Origin: Alisma plantago-aquatica
Lineage: Eukaryota; Streptophyta; Magnoliopsida; Alismatales; Alismataceae
Reading direction: 5' to 3'
Assembly: GCA_963693085.1 (NCBI GenBank)
Contig: OY856411.1
Coordinates: forward strand, 118,197,267-118,261,266
DNA: 64,000 nucleotides
Part shown: positions 22,566-35,100 of the stretch, in pieces
How positions within the stretch are numbered: the stretch's first letter is position 1
Layout of the letters: every line of letters starts with the position of its first letter
The notes under the pieces: generated by a model
What the model saw: only the letters and a program-made list of their open reading frames with translations
Database searches by the model: none
What the model was told of the DNA's origin: nothing
Program-made: the position numbers and the translations under genes

Positions 22566-25500
22566 TGTTACAACCCCAATTTCGGGTTCATTTGGGTGAG
22601 AAATGTAATTTCTCACATAAAAGATATTTGAACAATTAAAGATATAATTTGTTTTGAATAAATGGATCTCGTTTACAATAGCCTTGATGATTGCTTTGTG
22701 GGATTTATTGGCTATTGGGCCTAATAACAAGGAAATCCAATTAATAAATAAATAATTGTGTTTTTGAGAAAAGAAAGGTTTAGAAACCTTTAGAAGGAAA
22801 ATCCAAAGAGAGATTTCGTGCCTCTTGGGTTCCTTAGGATCCAAGGAATCTAAAGTTGCAAAAAGAAAGCAATAAGAAAAGAAAAGATTAATTAAGTATT
22901 TCTTTAGTAAGAAAGAAATTGAAATTAATGTTAAAATGTTGAAAATAAGTGGAAAAAGGTATAATTGTGCTATCCTTGGTGGAATTTCGTATCCCAAGGA
23001 TTTCCAATGATAAAAGGAATACTAATGAGGAAAATAAAAGAGAAATAATGAGAAATCTTCAAAATGAGATATTTTAATGAGAAATAAGTGAGATAATGAG
23101 AAAAAGATGAAAGATAAGGAAAAGAGGCTAAAGAAATATTCCCAAGATGGGATTTCGAGCCATTAAGGTTCCTTGAGGTTCAAGGAACTCAGAATAATAA
23201 TTTAATAGAAAGGGAAAGAGAAAATATGTGAGATATATATATATATAATTAAATGATATCTTGCACCTAAAGAAAAGGCACGATTTCCTTAAGATAATGA
23301 ACCCAATTTTAGTAGAGAGGTATATAAAGTTATTATCAACTTTCCCTCAAAATTTGGGTTTGATTGGATTTTCGGTTTGGGAGTTATGGCTTTTACAAAA
23401 TTCCCTAAAGTGTTGTGATTATCATTGATGTGACAATTATTTCTATATCTTGTTGGGCGCGTGGCATGACAGCCGTTGGATCTGAGATCCAACGGTGGCT
23501 GCATTCTCTTCTACCTCTAGTAGGAAAAGGAAGGGGGGAATAGTAATGTGAGTTCTGTGGAGCCAGTTTCCTCTCCACACAGTTATTGTGCAAACTAGGA
23601 AACTTTTCCTTTGGCTTTGAGAGCCTTTTCCGCATCTAACTGGCCCAAGTTTTGGAGCTTACCAGGGTCTGGGCGAGTTTCCCTGAAATCAGGGGGAAAG
23701 AATAGGGGTCATCCTCTATATAAGGAGGGGGCCTCGCACCCTGTGTGTTACCTCTGTGTACCCCATTGAGCTCGCGAAGGGGGGACCCAATCATCGGAAG
23801 CAACCAATTCCAAGGAGGGCGCTCGACCTACTGCAGGAACGACCAAGTATCTTGCCATAGGAGAGCTTCTCCATCCCGATGGTCCAGGCTAGCAGCAAGC
23901 CAACCAAGACCACGGTTGACTTTGGCAGGGTGCGGCGGAGGTGTATCCTCCTTCACCGGCGGCTGAGGGAGCAAGACGCTCCGGGTCAACTCTCCAGTTG
24001 ACCAACCGGGAACCTGGATCGCTGGAACGCGAGCTTGAAGATGACCGGGGGGAGAATTACTCCCCTGCCCTCGCGTCCCTATTGATAGAGATGTCCTTCA
24101 AGGTAATCTCACAAATTAACAAGCACATTGCCGCCGATTTTCTTTTAATCCAATAAACCCACGTGGTCGTTTCTGATTGGTCGAAAAAGGAATTATTTTG
24201 TAAAATATGTATCTAATGATAGAAATATCGGATGAAGGTGAACCATACATGAAAGTTGATCATAAAAACGTGAAGAATTCAATAAAAATATAATTGGAAC
24301 CTGGTATTGCTTACAATTTAAAAAGTACAGCAAGTTATCACCTTTGATGTATTAAATTATGGTAAAACCCTATTTTGATATGGAACTTGGTTTTAATGAC
24401 TGTTTTGGGTTAATTTGGTTTGGAACCCTAATTTTGAGAAATACTATCCTATTAAGAATAAAAGGGGGAGTTAATCTTGGAAAAGAAGTTTCATGCTTGT
24501 TTTAGGGTTTTATGCACATAATTATGTTAGAAACCCTAATTGGAGAAAATATGGGTTTTAATGGGTTAAATCCGAAAAGATAATTATAGAACTGAGTTTT
24601 CATAATAAAATACCCTTAAGTTGGTGATTAGGGTTTTCTAATGGATAAAGGGGGAAATAATACTAAATGGAATACACTTATGAATTAAATCATGATGAAG
24701 TATGAATTATCAATTCGAAGGAAACTAAAGGTGGTAATTGAGTCTAATGATCTTGAAGTAACTTAAAAGAGATAAAGATGGTAGTTTTAGTATAGAAGAA
24801 AAATAATGAACTTTAACTGTGTCTATGATGTTGAAATTAGGGTTTGTGAAATAAGAGGGCATTAAATGTGATAAAAGTGTTATGGAGGCAAAAAACCCTA
24901 ATAAAACCCTAATGTGGTCTAGAAAGCCTAGGGTGGAACCCAAGTCTAGCTTTAGAATGTTCTGGATAAACTATAGCACTTGGATCGTATGCATTAATTT
25001 CAGGATATTGTTGATTGCTTGTTGATTGATTCTTTATCCTTATTGCTTGGACAATCAAGTTGCTCTGGATTAGGTATGTGGTTAATTATGAATAACCGCC
25101 TTAGTTTCCCGATGATTTTCTGGATGGTTAACCGCATTGAATGCAAATTATCTGTTGGATGTTCATACTTGCAAATCATAAAGTCACTATGATTATCACA
25201 TTAAATAGAAATATGTATTCTCGCACCTACATGCCACCCTGATGGATGATGCCAAAGGTCAGGCCCAGATGGGTAGACCAATGGACACCTTGAGTGGTGA
25301 CCCCAGGCACCAAGCTCGGGAATGAGAAGGTGGCCTATGATATTGCATGACTAGTGGGCACCATGAGTGGTGACCCCCAGGAACCAAGCTCGGGATTGAG
25401 AAGGTGGCCATAAGTCATTGGCAAAGGGCACCCTAAGGTGGGTATGCCAGGGTTAGGGAAAAAGCGGTGGAGAATGTCATACTAAAAAGTGTAAATTGGC

Positions 25501-25894
25501 TTGTTAATTAATTTGATTATGATTATTAAATTGTTAGCCATATTTGCAAGATTTTGGTTGCTCCCACATACCAGTATATTTCGATATACTGACCGACGTT
25601 TTGTTTGTCGGTGTTTTAGGAACACTAATTGAACGAACAAACAGTAAAGTGACACATTGCGGAAAAAGAAGTAAAGTGCAAGGAGGATTAGATAGAATAA
25701 ATCAAGAACATGATAGTAGATTTCCAAGGTTTTCAAAGGTAAGTAAAGTTTTAATTTTATACCAAATTTCAGTTAGTTAGTAGAATTTCATAATTATTGA
25801 TTATTTGTCGAACCTTTGATCTTGTTAATTGGATAACGGCACCGACCTTTCAGTCTCCCTTAATTGGGGGTTACTGGGAGGCGGGATCATTACA
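22566..25894 (+). repeat. 5' LTR of nested chromovirus
   Basis: It begins TGTTACAACCCC and ends GGGATCATTACA. A TATA box lies at 23717. A GC-rich leader follows (about 23725-24070). Two ~75-bp tandem units built on GAGTGGTGACCCC..CCAAGCTCGGGA..GAGAAGGTGGCC lie at about 25272-25420. ORFs inside it, on either strand, recur in the 3' LTR and are not genes. Confidence 0.92.
23717..23723 (+). promoter_or_regulatory. LTR TATA box (TATATAA)
   Basis: The context CCTCTATATAAGGAGGGGGCC is the same at 31351 in the 3' LTR. It is a consensus plant TATA box about 1.15 kb into the LTR, so U3 is long. Confidence 0.75.
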
Positions 25895-25910
25895 ATTAGT
25901 ATCAGAGCAT
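25895..25910 (+). other. Primer-binding site, initiator tRNA-Met type
   Basis: ATTAGTATCAGAGCAT lies immediately after the 5' LTR. It matches the TGGTATCAGAGC primer site with one change in the first bases. It primes minus-strand synthesis. Confidence 0.8.
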
Positions 25911-28500
25911 AGGTTCCTCATATAATCTTTAATAATTATTAAATTCTACAAATTCTGTAGAACCCAAGGGAGTTATTAGAGGATTATCCGTAAGACAGAG
26001 GTGTCTAGAAAAGGATCACGACCGGGGGCTGGCAATATTTTCCTCCGCACCACTTGTTGGAATACGAGGACTCCCAGATCTGTGTGACTGCCTGGCCAAA
26101 GTCTTAGGGTATGATTTGAAATATGATACCTTTAGGACTCTCTCATCTTGTTCATCCCTTATCAACTCAAATTCTATTAAGGACCTTAGGGATTAGGGTT
26201 TTCTCTCTTCTCCTCACCCTATTGAGGTATGGGAAAAGTTAATAAGGTCTAAGGAATCCTCCACCAAATTAATAAAAAGCATGTAAATAAGATGTCATGG
26301 ACATAAGCTTAATAGATTAAGCACAAACTAAAGAATAGATACATGCTTAGGTCATATGACACGAGTTGTCTTTGCCCTAAGGAGAGACCTGAGGATAGAC
26401 CTCCTTGTCTGGAGGATGAGTAGAGAGAGTTAGTCTTGGAGGTAGAGACCTCCATTAAAAGTAGATACCTAGCACATCCTTTGAGGATGATGTTAACCCT
26501 AACCCTAAGTGAAGGTTAGAGAGAGAGATGACATGATGAGTTAGATGTCATGGTTGACCGAGTGTTTGGTTGGACATGCCTTTGAGATGCCACAAAAGGG
26601 TAGATCACCTAGTACCTTTGACAACCAACCCTGGAGAGGGTCGTGCATGCTAGAGAGAAGGATAGCTCCTTCATGGATGAGATTAGAAGAGAACCTGTAG
26701 TTACCCTATGGGCTTAGGCAAGTAGGGTATAGTTTGATGAAACCCTGGTTAAGGGATTATGGAATAAGCATAAAGGGCTATGAATGATATTGAGAAAACC
26801 TAAGTTCGAGCATACGCTTCACCCATGTGAAGGTATGCTAGTAAATCTTGATCCTTCATGGAGAAAGGACATCTGGAGGTTAGGTTGGATGTAGAGTTAG
26901 TTCTAGAGAGGAAAGCAGGACTCAAGCAAGAAGGTTGGAAGCTCAGGTTCTGAGACTTAGGAACAGTGGATAGTAGAGGATGATGCGACCTAAGGGGATG
27001 ATAGTGGTTGCCCTATGTTTGATCCCTGGAGGCTGATGATATCTTGGTTGCCTTTAGAGGAACCAAACCTTAGCGGGAGGATGATGCTTCTGATACCTAG
27101 GGTATAAGTAATTACCTACTAGATGAGATAAAGAGTGCTTTAGACCCTGAGGGGGTTTAAGTAACCGGTTGTGAGGCTTTATACCTAATTGGTGGTCCTT
27201 GAAGAGGACTCGACTCTGAGGTATTTCTCATATAAAAGGATCATGGGAGTACATGACATACCTTGGACATGTTTGATTCGTGGTTAAGAGTTTGAGCATG
27301 CAGTTGGATATCCAAAGGAGAACCTAGGGTTCCTAGGCCTAAGAGGGGAAGCAGTGTATCCGATGCTCCTGATGAGATTTGAGACTCTATAGTTTCGAGA
27401 ATGGTATTCCTCATGTGTAGAGGTAAAGGAAACCCCTTAAGTTAAGGGTATGTTTGATGAACCCTTCGCGCCTAAGTTGATCTAATGTTGAGGAAAGAGA
27501 ACAAGTATGACCTAGCATGGTTTAATAGGTGGTCTACTAGTGCCCTAGTAGCTGCTGGGTTAAGGATGCTCATGTGAATATAAACCCTAAGGATGTTTGT
27601 GACCTTGTTGTGAAGAGTTGTAGTTTCCTCCCATCCTGGGAGAGGGACCCTTTGGTAAGGTGTGTACCAGTTTGTGGGTTTGTGGAGACCTAAAGAGGAA
27701 AAGTACATGGTATGAGAATGAACCTATAGACCCATAGATAACCATCTCTAAGTGCATGTGGATGTGTTATCATGGAGGTAACCAGTATAGGGCCTAACCA
27801 AGGTAGGCAGGTTGCCATGACCCTATGAAGGGATGAAAGTCAGTCAAGAATGCAGAGAGAGATGATGAAGGCTTGGGTAAGATTCTAAGTTGGACATGTA
27901 CTATAATGGAATCCTAAGTCTATCCTAGGGTCAAGTAGGGATAAGATCGATGAAAGAAGGAGTTTCCTAATTCCCTAGTTGCACATGACCATAGGGTCGG
28001 GAGGTAACAGCTATCATTGTCTGAGGGCCATGGGTTAGGAGAATGATCACCTTCATGAACTCATGGGACCCAAAGGGCAGATGAGTAGGGCACTCTTTGG
28101 ATGCATAAGGGAACATGGATGATCCCAAAAGTGCCGGCACCCTATAGACCTAGGGGAGACGACCAACGATTGTGTTTAGACCAAGTAGGGTTGAGACCAG
28201 TTTTCCATGGGAGTAATTTTGATATCATGATGTTTGTGATGAAGAGACATAGGTGGCACGTTTCAACTTAGATTTGAAAGTGTACTGGCAAGGTGGGTTG
28301 TACCATCTCTACTCTTGGAACAGGAAGAACTTTGTATTTGGACTGCAGCCAAATGCTTATTTCCTCTTGTTATGGGAGTGAGAGGTAGGACAGTATGCAT
28401 GCCTTACACCAAGGATAAAAGATGATGGAAGTTGGAGCGTTGCTACAAGGGATAAGGATAGAAATGATAACATAAATTTGTGGAGTGAATGATACATGGA
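25911..28500 (+). pseudogene. Decayed gag and front of pol of nested chromovirus
   Basis: The position between primer site and RNase H should hold gag, protease and RT. I find no zinc knuckle, D-S/T-G or Y/F-x-DD box in any frame. Stops are frequent in all frames. It may be a rearranged non-autonomous interior rather than point-mutated coding sequence. Confidence 0.4.
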
Positions 28501-28549
28501 TGGTTTACAACCACTAAGAGTATTAAGGAAATCATCTTGTGAGGATGTT

Positions 28550-30190
28550 TTATCATGAGCTATGTGGAATTTGCAAAGTTGAGTTGAATCACCATGAGGA
28601 TGAGCTCAGAGTTTCTTGATGAAGACAAACATAGAGTTTGAGATGAGATGATAAGTGAAATATGTGGAGGTATATGTCTTCTACATTACCTGACACCTAA
28701 GGAGGTGAAGTGGTAATGAATGCTCTAATTGAGATATAGCTGCCTAGTTTAACTAGAGGCTAGAAGAGGTTGAGGTTGTTCGACTAACCCTAAGTTTGGA
28801 AAGAAGATGAGTTTTGCCTAACACACAGATGTAATAAATATGTTGAACAAGTTAATGGTTGATTGCTTAGCCAGGTTAGTCCTTGATGTAGTGAAAGGAT
28901 GGTGATGGAACCTCAGATACACTTCTTTGGATAGGAAGGTAATAAAACCATGATGATAGTGGTTTAAAGTTTCTGAGGTATCAATCTTGAGGAATCATGA
29001 CATACAGGAGATCATGGTTTTAAGATCACCATACACCGTGATACTACAAAGATAGTAAGTGATAGTAGCATTTTGAATGCTTAATACGAAGTCGCATGTA
29101 GCATGTGGCCATGCAAGCCGGAGGTGAAGGACGAACACCAGTAACCCAGTGCTTTGACATAGAGGATAAAGAGTCCCCGAGAGGGAATGGGAGTTCACCT
29201 CTATGGGTGTTGTGGTAAGTCTCCCCTTGAACAAGAAAGATCAAGATGTAATAGGGGTTATGGTAGATTGCCTTACCTAGAGGATATGAGAAAGAAAGGA
29301 GTACTGTCAAGGGACAGATTCGGTTGAACTTCTTAAGAGAGAAAGATGGTTCAACCACATCATGATGTGAGTTCAAAGTTCTTGGGTATGACCAAGGTTC
29401 ACTTCCATGAGGTGGAAGTGGATACATGAGGAACTTGATGATAGTACAGTTCATCACCCCATACTAATGAACGGTATAATCCAGACTAGAGGGTCTGATG
29501 AGAGCAGGTGTGCTCATTTAGGGTGATGCATAGAGACAGTTCTTAAGATGTGATGTTAACCACCATAGCCTTTATCGGGATGCAAGAAGTCCTATGGAGA
29601 GGTTGTGTCGGTCACCACTTCATTAAGATGATGTTGGTGAAGGAGGCCTCACGAAGGTCAGAAAAGAACCACAGTGTGTGCAGATAAAGTCGCTTTGATC
29701 GTGCAATGGCTGAGAGAGCCCGGTGGTGACATGAGTCACGAGCTGATGCAAAGCAGATTGACATGCAGTTCACTGTTGGAGAATATGTGACGTGAAAATT
29801 TGACCCCTCTAAGCTACAGCTGAGAAAGATGAATCCCCGATATATGGGTCCTTTTGAGATGGATTGGTGGAGATGGTTGTGTTTAACCTTACCCCTCAGG
29901 ATAAAATGATGTGTTGCATGAGTTCGATCTAGAGCGCTATGTGAGGTACCCAAGCCAGGTGATGTGCCCTGAACCTATTCAGCTTTTGAAAGGCTGAAAA
30001 GTCCCAAGTCACCTATGAGGGTATGATATGCCAAGGTAAGAAAGAACTCAGATGGAAGAAAATGAGATAATGAAGGTTCTTGGGAAACACCATGGAAAGG
30101 GTGAAGCCACATGGGAGCCCTGATGGACTTAAGAAGACTTATCCTGTTTGTTTGCTTGCTGGATGGAATTTTGAGGGAAAAATTCTCATA
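28550..30190 (+). pseudogene. pol: Remnants of RNase H, integrase and chromodomain of nested chromovirus
   Basis: Short islands follow the normal pol order. Near 28855 is a NxVDCLAR-like string corresponding to the end of RNase H (family text: ADALSR). At 29735-29870 a frame reads QFTVGEYV..KFDPSKLQLRKMNPRYMGPFEM, the integrase C-terminal domain. At 30060-30190, KVLGKHHGKGEATWEP and then an FEGKILIRGEG end correspond to the chromodomain and 3' end. Stops and frameshifts separate the islands. No intact ORF remains. A 137-codon minus-strand ORF (29044-29457) is a shadow. Confidence 0.7.
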
Positions 30191-30202
30191 AGAGGGGAAG
30201 GA
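30191..30202 (+). other. Polypurine tract of nested chromovirus
   Basis: AGAGGGGAAGGA lies directly before the TG of the 3' LTR. Confidence 0.75.
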
Positions 30203-33200
30203 TGTGACAACCCCAATTTTGGGTTCATTTGGGTGAGAAATGTAATTTCTCACATAAAAGATATTTGAACAATTAAAGATATAATTTGTTTTGAATAAAT
30301 GGATCTCGTTTACAATAGCCTTGATGATTGTGTTGTGGGCTTTATTGGATATTGGGCCCAATAATGAGGAAATCCAATTAATAAATAAATAATTGAGTTT
30401 TTGAGAAAAGAAAGGTGTGGAAACCTTTAGAAGGCAAATCCAAATAGAGATTTCGTGCCTCTTGGGTTCCTTAGGATCCAAGGAATCTAAAGTTGCAAAA
30501 AGAAACCAATAAGAAAAGAAAAGATTAATTAAGTCTTTCTTTAGTAAGAAAGAAATTGAAATTAATGTTAAAATGTTGGAAATAAGTGGAAAAAGGTATA
30601 ATTGGGCTATCCTTGGTGGAATTTCGTATCCCAAGGATTTCCAATGATAAAAGGAATACTAATGAGGAAAATAAAAGAGAAATAATGAGAAATCTTCAAA
30701 AAGAGATATTTTAATGAGAAATAAGTAAGATAATGAGAAAAAGGATGAAAGATAAGGAAAAGAGGCTAAAGAAATATTCCCAAGATGGGATTTCGAGCCG
30801 TTAAGGTTCCTTGAGGTTCAAGGAACTCAGAATATTAATTTAATAGATAGGGAAAGAGAAAATATGTGAGATATATATATAATTAAATGATATCTTGCAC
30901 CTAAAGAAAAGGCATGATTTCCTTAATATAATGAACCCAGTTTTAGTAGAGAGGTATATAAAGTTATTATCAACTTTCCCTCAAAATTTGGGTTTAATTG
31001 GATATTCGGTTTGGGAGTTATGGCTTTTACAAAATTCCCTAAAGTGTTGTGATTATCATTGATGTCACAATTATTTCTATATCCTGTTGGGCGCGTGGCA
31101 TGACAGTCGTTGGATCTGAGATCCAATGGTGGATGCATTCTCTTCTACCTCCAGTAGGAAAAGGAAGGGGGGAACAATAATGCGAGTTCTGTGGATCCAG
31201 TTTCCTCTCCACGCAGTTATTGTGCAAACTAGGAACCTTTTCCTTTGGCTTTGAGAGCCTTTTCCGCATCTAACTGACCTAAGTTTTGGGGCATACTAGG
31301 GTCTGGGCGAGTTTCCCCGAAATTAGGGGGAAAGCACAGGGGTCGTCCTCTATATAAGGAGGGGGCCTCGCACCCTGTGCGTTACCTCTGTGTACCCCAT
31401 CGAGCTCGCGAAGGGGGGACCCAATCATCTGAAGCAACCAATTCCAAGGAGGGTGCTCGACCTACTCCAGGAACGGCCAAGTATCTTGCCGGAGGTGAGC
31501 TTCTCCATCCCAATGGTCCAGGCTAGCAGCAAGCCAACCAAGACCATGGTTGACTTCGGCATGGTGCGGCGGAGGTGTATCCTCCTTCACCGGCGTCTGA
31601 GGGAGCAAGACGCTCCGGGTCAACTCTCTAGTTGACCAACCGGGAACCTAGATCGCTGGATCGCGAGCTTGAATACGACCGGGGGGAGAATTACTCCCCT
31701 GCCTTCGCGTCCCTATTGAGAGGGATGTCCTTCAAGGTAATCTCACAAATTAACAAGCACATTGCCGCCGATTTTCTTTTAATCCAATAAACCCACGTGG
31801 TCGTTTCTGATTGGTCGAAAAAGCAGTTATTTTGTAAAATATGTATCTAATGATAGAAATATCGGATGAAGGTGAACCATACATGAAAGTTGATCATAAA
31901 AACGTGAAGAATTCAATAAAACATAATTGGAACCTGGTATTGCTTTCAATTTAAAAAGTACAACAAGTTATCACCTTTGATGTATTAAATTATGGTAAAA
32001 CCCTAATTTGATATGGAACTTGGTTTTAATGACTCTTTTGGGTTAATTTGGTTTGGAACCCTAATTCTGAGAAATACTATCCTATTAAGAATAAAAGGGG
32101 GAGTTAATCTTGGAAAAGAAGTTTCATACTTGTTTTCGGGTTTTATGCACATAATTATGTTAGAAACCCTAATTGGAGAAAATATGGGTTTTAATGGGTT
32201 AAATCCGAAAAGATAATTGTAGAACTGAGTTTTCATAATAAAATACCCTTAGGTTGGTGATTAGGGTCTTCTAATGGATAAAGGGGGAAATAATACTAAA
32301 TGGAATACACTTATGAATTAAATCATGATGAAGTATGAATTATCAATTCGAAGGAAACTAAAGGTGGTAATTGAGTCTAATGATCTTGAAGTAACTTAAA
32401 AGAGATAAAGATGGTAGTTTTAGTATAGAAGAAAAATAATGAACTTTAACTGTGTCTATGATGTTGAAGTTAGGGTTTGTGAAATAAGAGGGCTTTAAAT
32501 GTGATAAAAGTGTTATGGAGGCAAAAAACCCTAATAAAACCCTAATGTGGTCTAGAAAGCCTAGGGTGGAACCCAAGTCTAGCTTTAGAATGTTCTGGAT
32601 AAACTATAACACTTGGATCGTATGCATTAATTTTAGGATATTGTTGATTGCTTGTTGATTGATTCTTTATCCTTATTGCTCGGACAATCAAGTTGCTCTG
32701 GATCAGGTATGTGGTTAATTATGAATAACCACCTTAGTTTCCCGATGATTTTCTGGATGGTTAATCGCATTGAATGAAAATTATCTATTGGATGTTCATA
32801 CTTGCAAATCATAAAGTGACTATGATTATCACATTAAATAGAAATATGTATTCTCGCACCTACATGCCACCCTGATGGATGATGCCAAAGGTCAGGCCCA
32901 GATGGGTAGACCAATGGACACCTTGAGTGGTGACCCCAAGCACCAAGCTCGGGAATGAGAAGGTGGCCTATGATATTGCATGACTAGTGGGCACCATGAG
33001 TGGTGACCCCCAGGCACCAAGCTCGGGATTGAGAAGGTGGCCATAAGTCATTGGCAAAGGGTACCCTACGGTGGGTATGCCAGGGTTAGGGTAAAAGCGG
33101 TGGAGAATGTCATATTAAAAAGTGTAAATTGGCTTGTTAATTAATTTGATTATGATTACTAAATTGTTAGCCATATTTGCAAGATTTTGGTTGCTCCCAC

Positions 33201-33528
33201 ATACCAGTATATTTCAATATACTGACTGACATTTTGTTTGTCGGCGTTCTAGGAACAATAATTGAAAGAACAAACAGTAAAGTGACACATTGCGGAAAAA
33301 GAAGTAAAGTGCAAGGAGTATTAGATAGAATAAATCAAGACCAGGATAGATAGCTTTCCAAGGTTTTCAAAGGTAAGTAAAGTTTTAATTTTATACCAAA
33401 TTTCAGTTAGTTAGTAGAATTTCATAATTATTGATTATTTATCGAACCATTGATCATGTTAATCGGATAACGGCACTGACCTTTCGGTCTCCCTTAATTG
33501 GGGGTTACCGGGAGGCGGGGTCGTTACA
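30203..33528 (+). repeat. 3' LTR of nested chromovirus
   Basis: It begins TGTGACAACCCC and ends GGGGTCGTTACA. It is colinear with the 5' LTR throughout, with the TATA box at 31351-31357 and the ~75-bp tandem units at about 32910-33050. ORFs such as 29975-30634 (minus) and 31390-31635 repeat in the 5' LTR and are not genes. Confidence 0.92.
31351..31357 (+). promoter_or_regulatory. 3' LTR TATA box (TATATAA)
   Basis: Counterpart of the site at 23717, in identical local context. In a 3' LTR it could drive read-out transcription into flanking DNA. Confidence 0.7.
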
Positions 33529-33533
33529 GTGAG
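33529..33533 (+). other. Target-site duplication GTGAG (right)
   Basis: Perfect copy of 22561-22565. Confidence 0.9.
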
Positions 33534-33850
33534 GACCTATTAATGACTCAAATGAACCAATAACCCTAAAGTCTTCATGTGAGTGTAGGATATGGTTTTG
33601 GGTAGGTTTTGGAGGATCATCACTTGTCCTTAATTGATGTCTATCAAGTTCTATGAAAGCACACATGTACAAACAAATACATGGTACAACTTGATTTGCA
33701 AGTATCCAGTCATATATATTGCAAGAGTTTTGTTGTTGGATCTTGTTTCAGTTCCTTGATCACCTGAAATACTTAATGCACATGTTAGTAACATAATTTG
33801 GGAAATATTGCATAATCAAAATATGAGGTTGCATATCAAAAAATCCCTAA
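33534..33850 (-). repeat. Sirevirus-type LTR copy B, second part
   Basis: Continues LTR B after the nested chromovirus. It is colinear with LTR A from the GACCTATTAATGA segment (about 18930) to near 19255. It ends around 33850 without the polypurine tract seen after LTR A, as expected for the outer end of a 5' LTR on the minus strand. Confidence 0.75.
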
Positions 33851-35100
33851 GATATGAGATCTAAAATCTCATTTACACCTTCCATTACCACCCTCGGCCC
33901 CTAATTACTGTAACATACCAAGAATTGTCTTTCTAGGCTTTAGAAAACCTAATTTCTGGAATAGGTTGATAGTTTGGTCAGATCATTATAATTGACCAAA
34001 CAAGGTTAGATTATACCCTGATATGCTTGGTTGTGCAATAATGAACATTTATTATGGGTAATATGTTTTTTCGCACCTCGATAAACATTTAATACACATA
34101 ATATGAGTACTTCACATATAACTCTAATTATGGATATGACCCTGACCATGCCGTGGATTTATAACCCTTACATGAGGATGAGAAGATGTATGAACCTAAT
34201 CTTGATCTTTGTACATGTTGATGAGGTGTGTAGGATGTGTGATGATCAAGTGATCAAACCCTAGGTTGAAGTTGACTAACCCAAACATGTACATCCATGG
34301 TGACATTCATGATATATTAGTGACATTAGGTTCCCTAATCACTGAACATACTTCAATACACAAAAAACTGATGTGATAACCTAATTATGGCGTAATATGA
34401 AAATAGATTCATAAATATGTAATATTTTCACCTTGTTCGCTAATATACATCATATGACTTAAATATGGTTAATAAGTAATTGGTTTGACAAAAATATGCA
34501 TAAATGACAATGGGTTAAATGTGTATAATTAGTAATCAAATTTGAATGATGTAAATGAATGACCCATGTGAACAATAATGTAACTAATATAAATAATGCG
34601 ATAATAAATAGATGTTTAATATAAGTGGAGATGATTATTGTGCCAATATTTAGGTTAATGATAAAATTAACATGTTTAATGATAAATTCAATAAAACAAC
34701 CTATTTCGTGCAAAATAATCCGATATTACTTCATATGGTGATAATATGAGGATAACGAAGTCTAAATCCAGAATATGGAGGATGACGATAAAAATAATAA
34801 TCGACAATGAGATAATTGTCTTAAACCCTAAATTTACTAACACACTAAATATGAAAATCTTAATCTAATCCCAAAAATGGATTCCTTGGGTAATAATTAG
34901 TCTAGGTGCAAAGTTTCGACCTATTTGGATAATTCTAGTTATCCCAAGTTGGTTAGCAAAGATAATCTTTGATAATTAATCCCAAAATAAATGGGACTTT
35001 GGTTTATGGGATTTAAATAGTAGTTTTATCTCACACGTACTATTTTACTAGACTTTCAGTTACCCAAGCCATGTTGATTTCCAGGCTTTATCACTATGCA
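33851..35100. other. AT-rich DNA, no recognised gene
   Basis: TGTAACATACCAAG at about 33911 resembles the start of a Gypsy-type LTR, but no partner or end is visible. The remainder (34300-35050) is very AT-rich. ORFs are under 85 codons and unremarkable. Confidence 0.4.

Larger units (their letters stand above)
22566..33528 (+). mobile_element. Complete nested chromovirus (Tekay-like Ty3/Gypsy), 10.96 kb, coding region decayed
   Basis: LTRs are 22566-25894 and 30203-33528 (3,329 and 3,326 bp, about 95-96% identical by eye). Five-base target duplications GTGAG flank it, and it interrupts Sirevirus LTR B. A tRNA-Met primer site follows the 5' LTR and a purine tract AGAGGGGAAGGA precedes the 3' LTR. 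The 4.3-kb interior has no ORF above about 140 codons and keeps only traces of RNase H, integrase and chromodomain. It was probably mobilised in trans by intact relatives. Confidence 0.9.

Noticed and set aside
26490..26515. Telomere-like AACCCTAACCCTAA words
   Set aside because: Only about two units, and CCCTAA words are scattered all over this AT-rich region; not an interstitial telomere.
29044..29457. 137-codon minus-strand ORF
   Set aside because: It runs antisense to integrase remnants of the nested chromovirus and has no recognisable domain; a shadow frame.
29975..30634. 219-codon minus-strand ORF
   Set aside because: Most lies in the 3' LTR start and recurs in the 5' LTR (22506-22997); no family match and no independent support as a gene.
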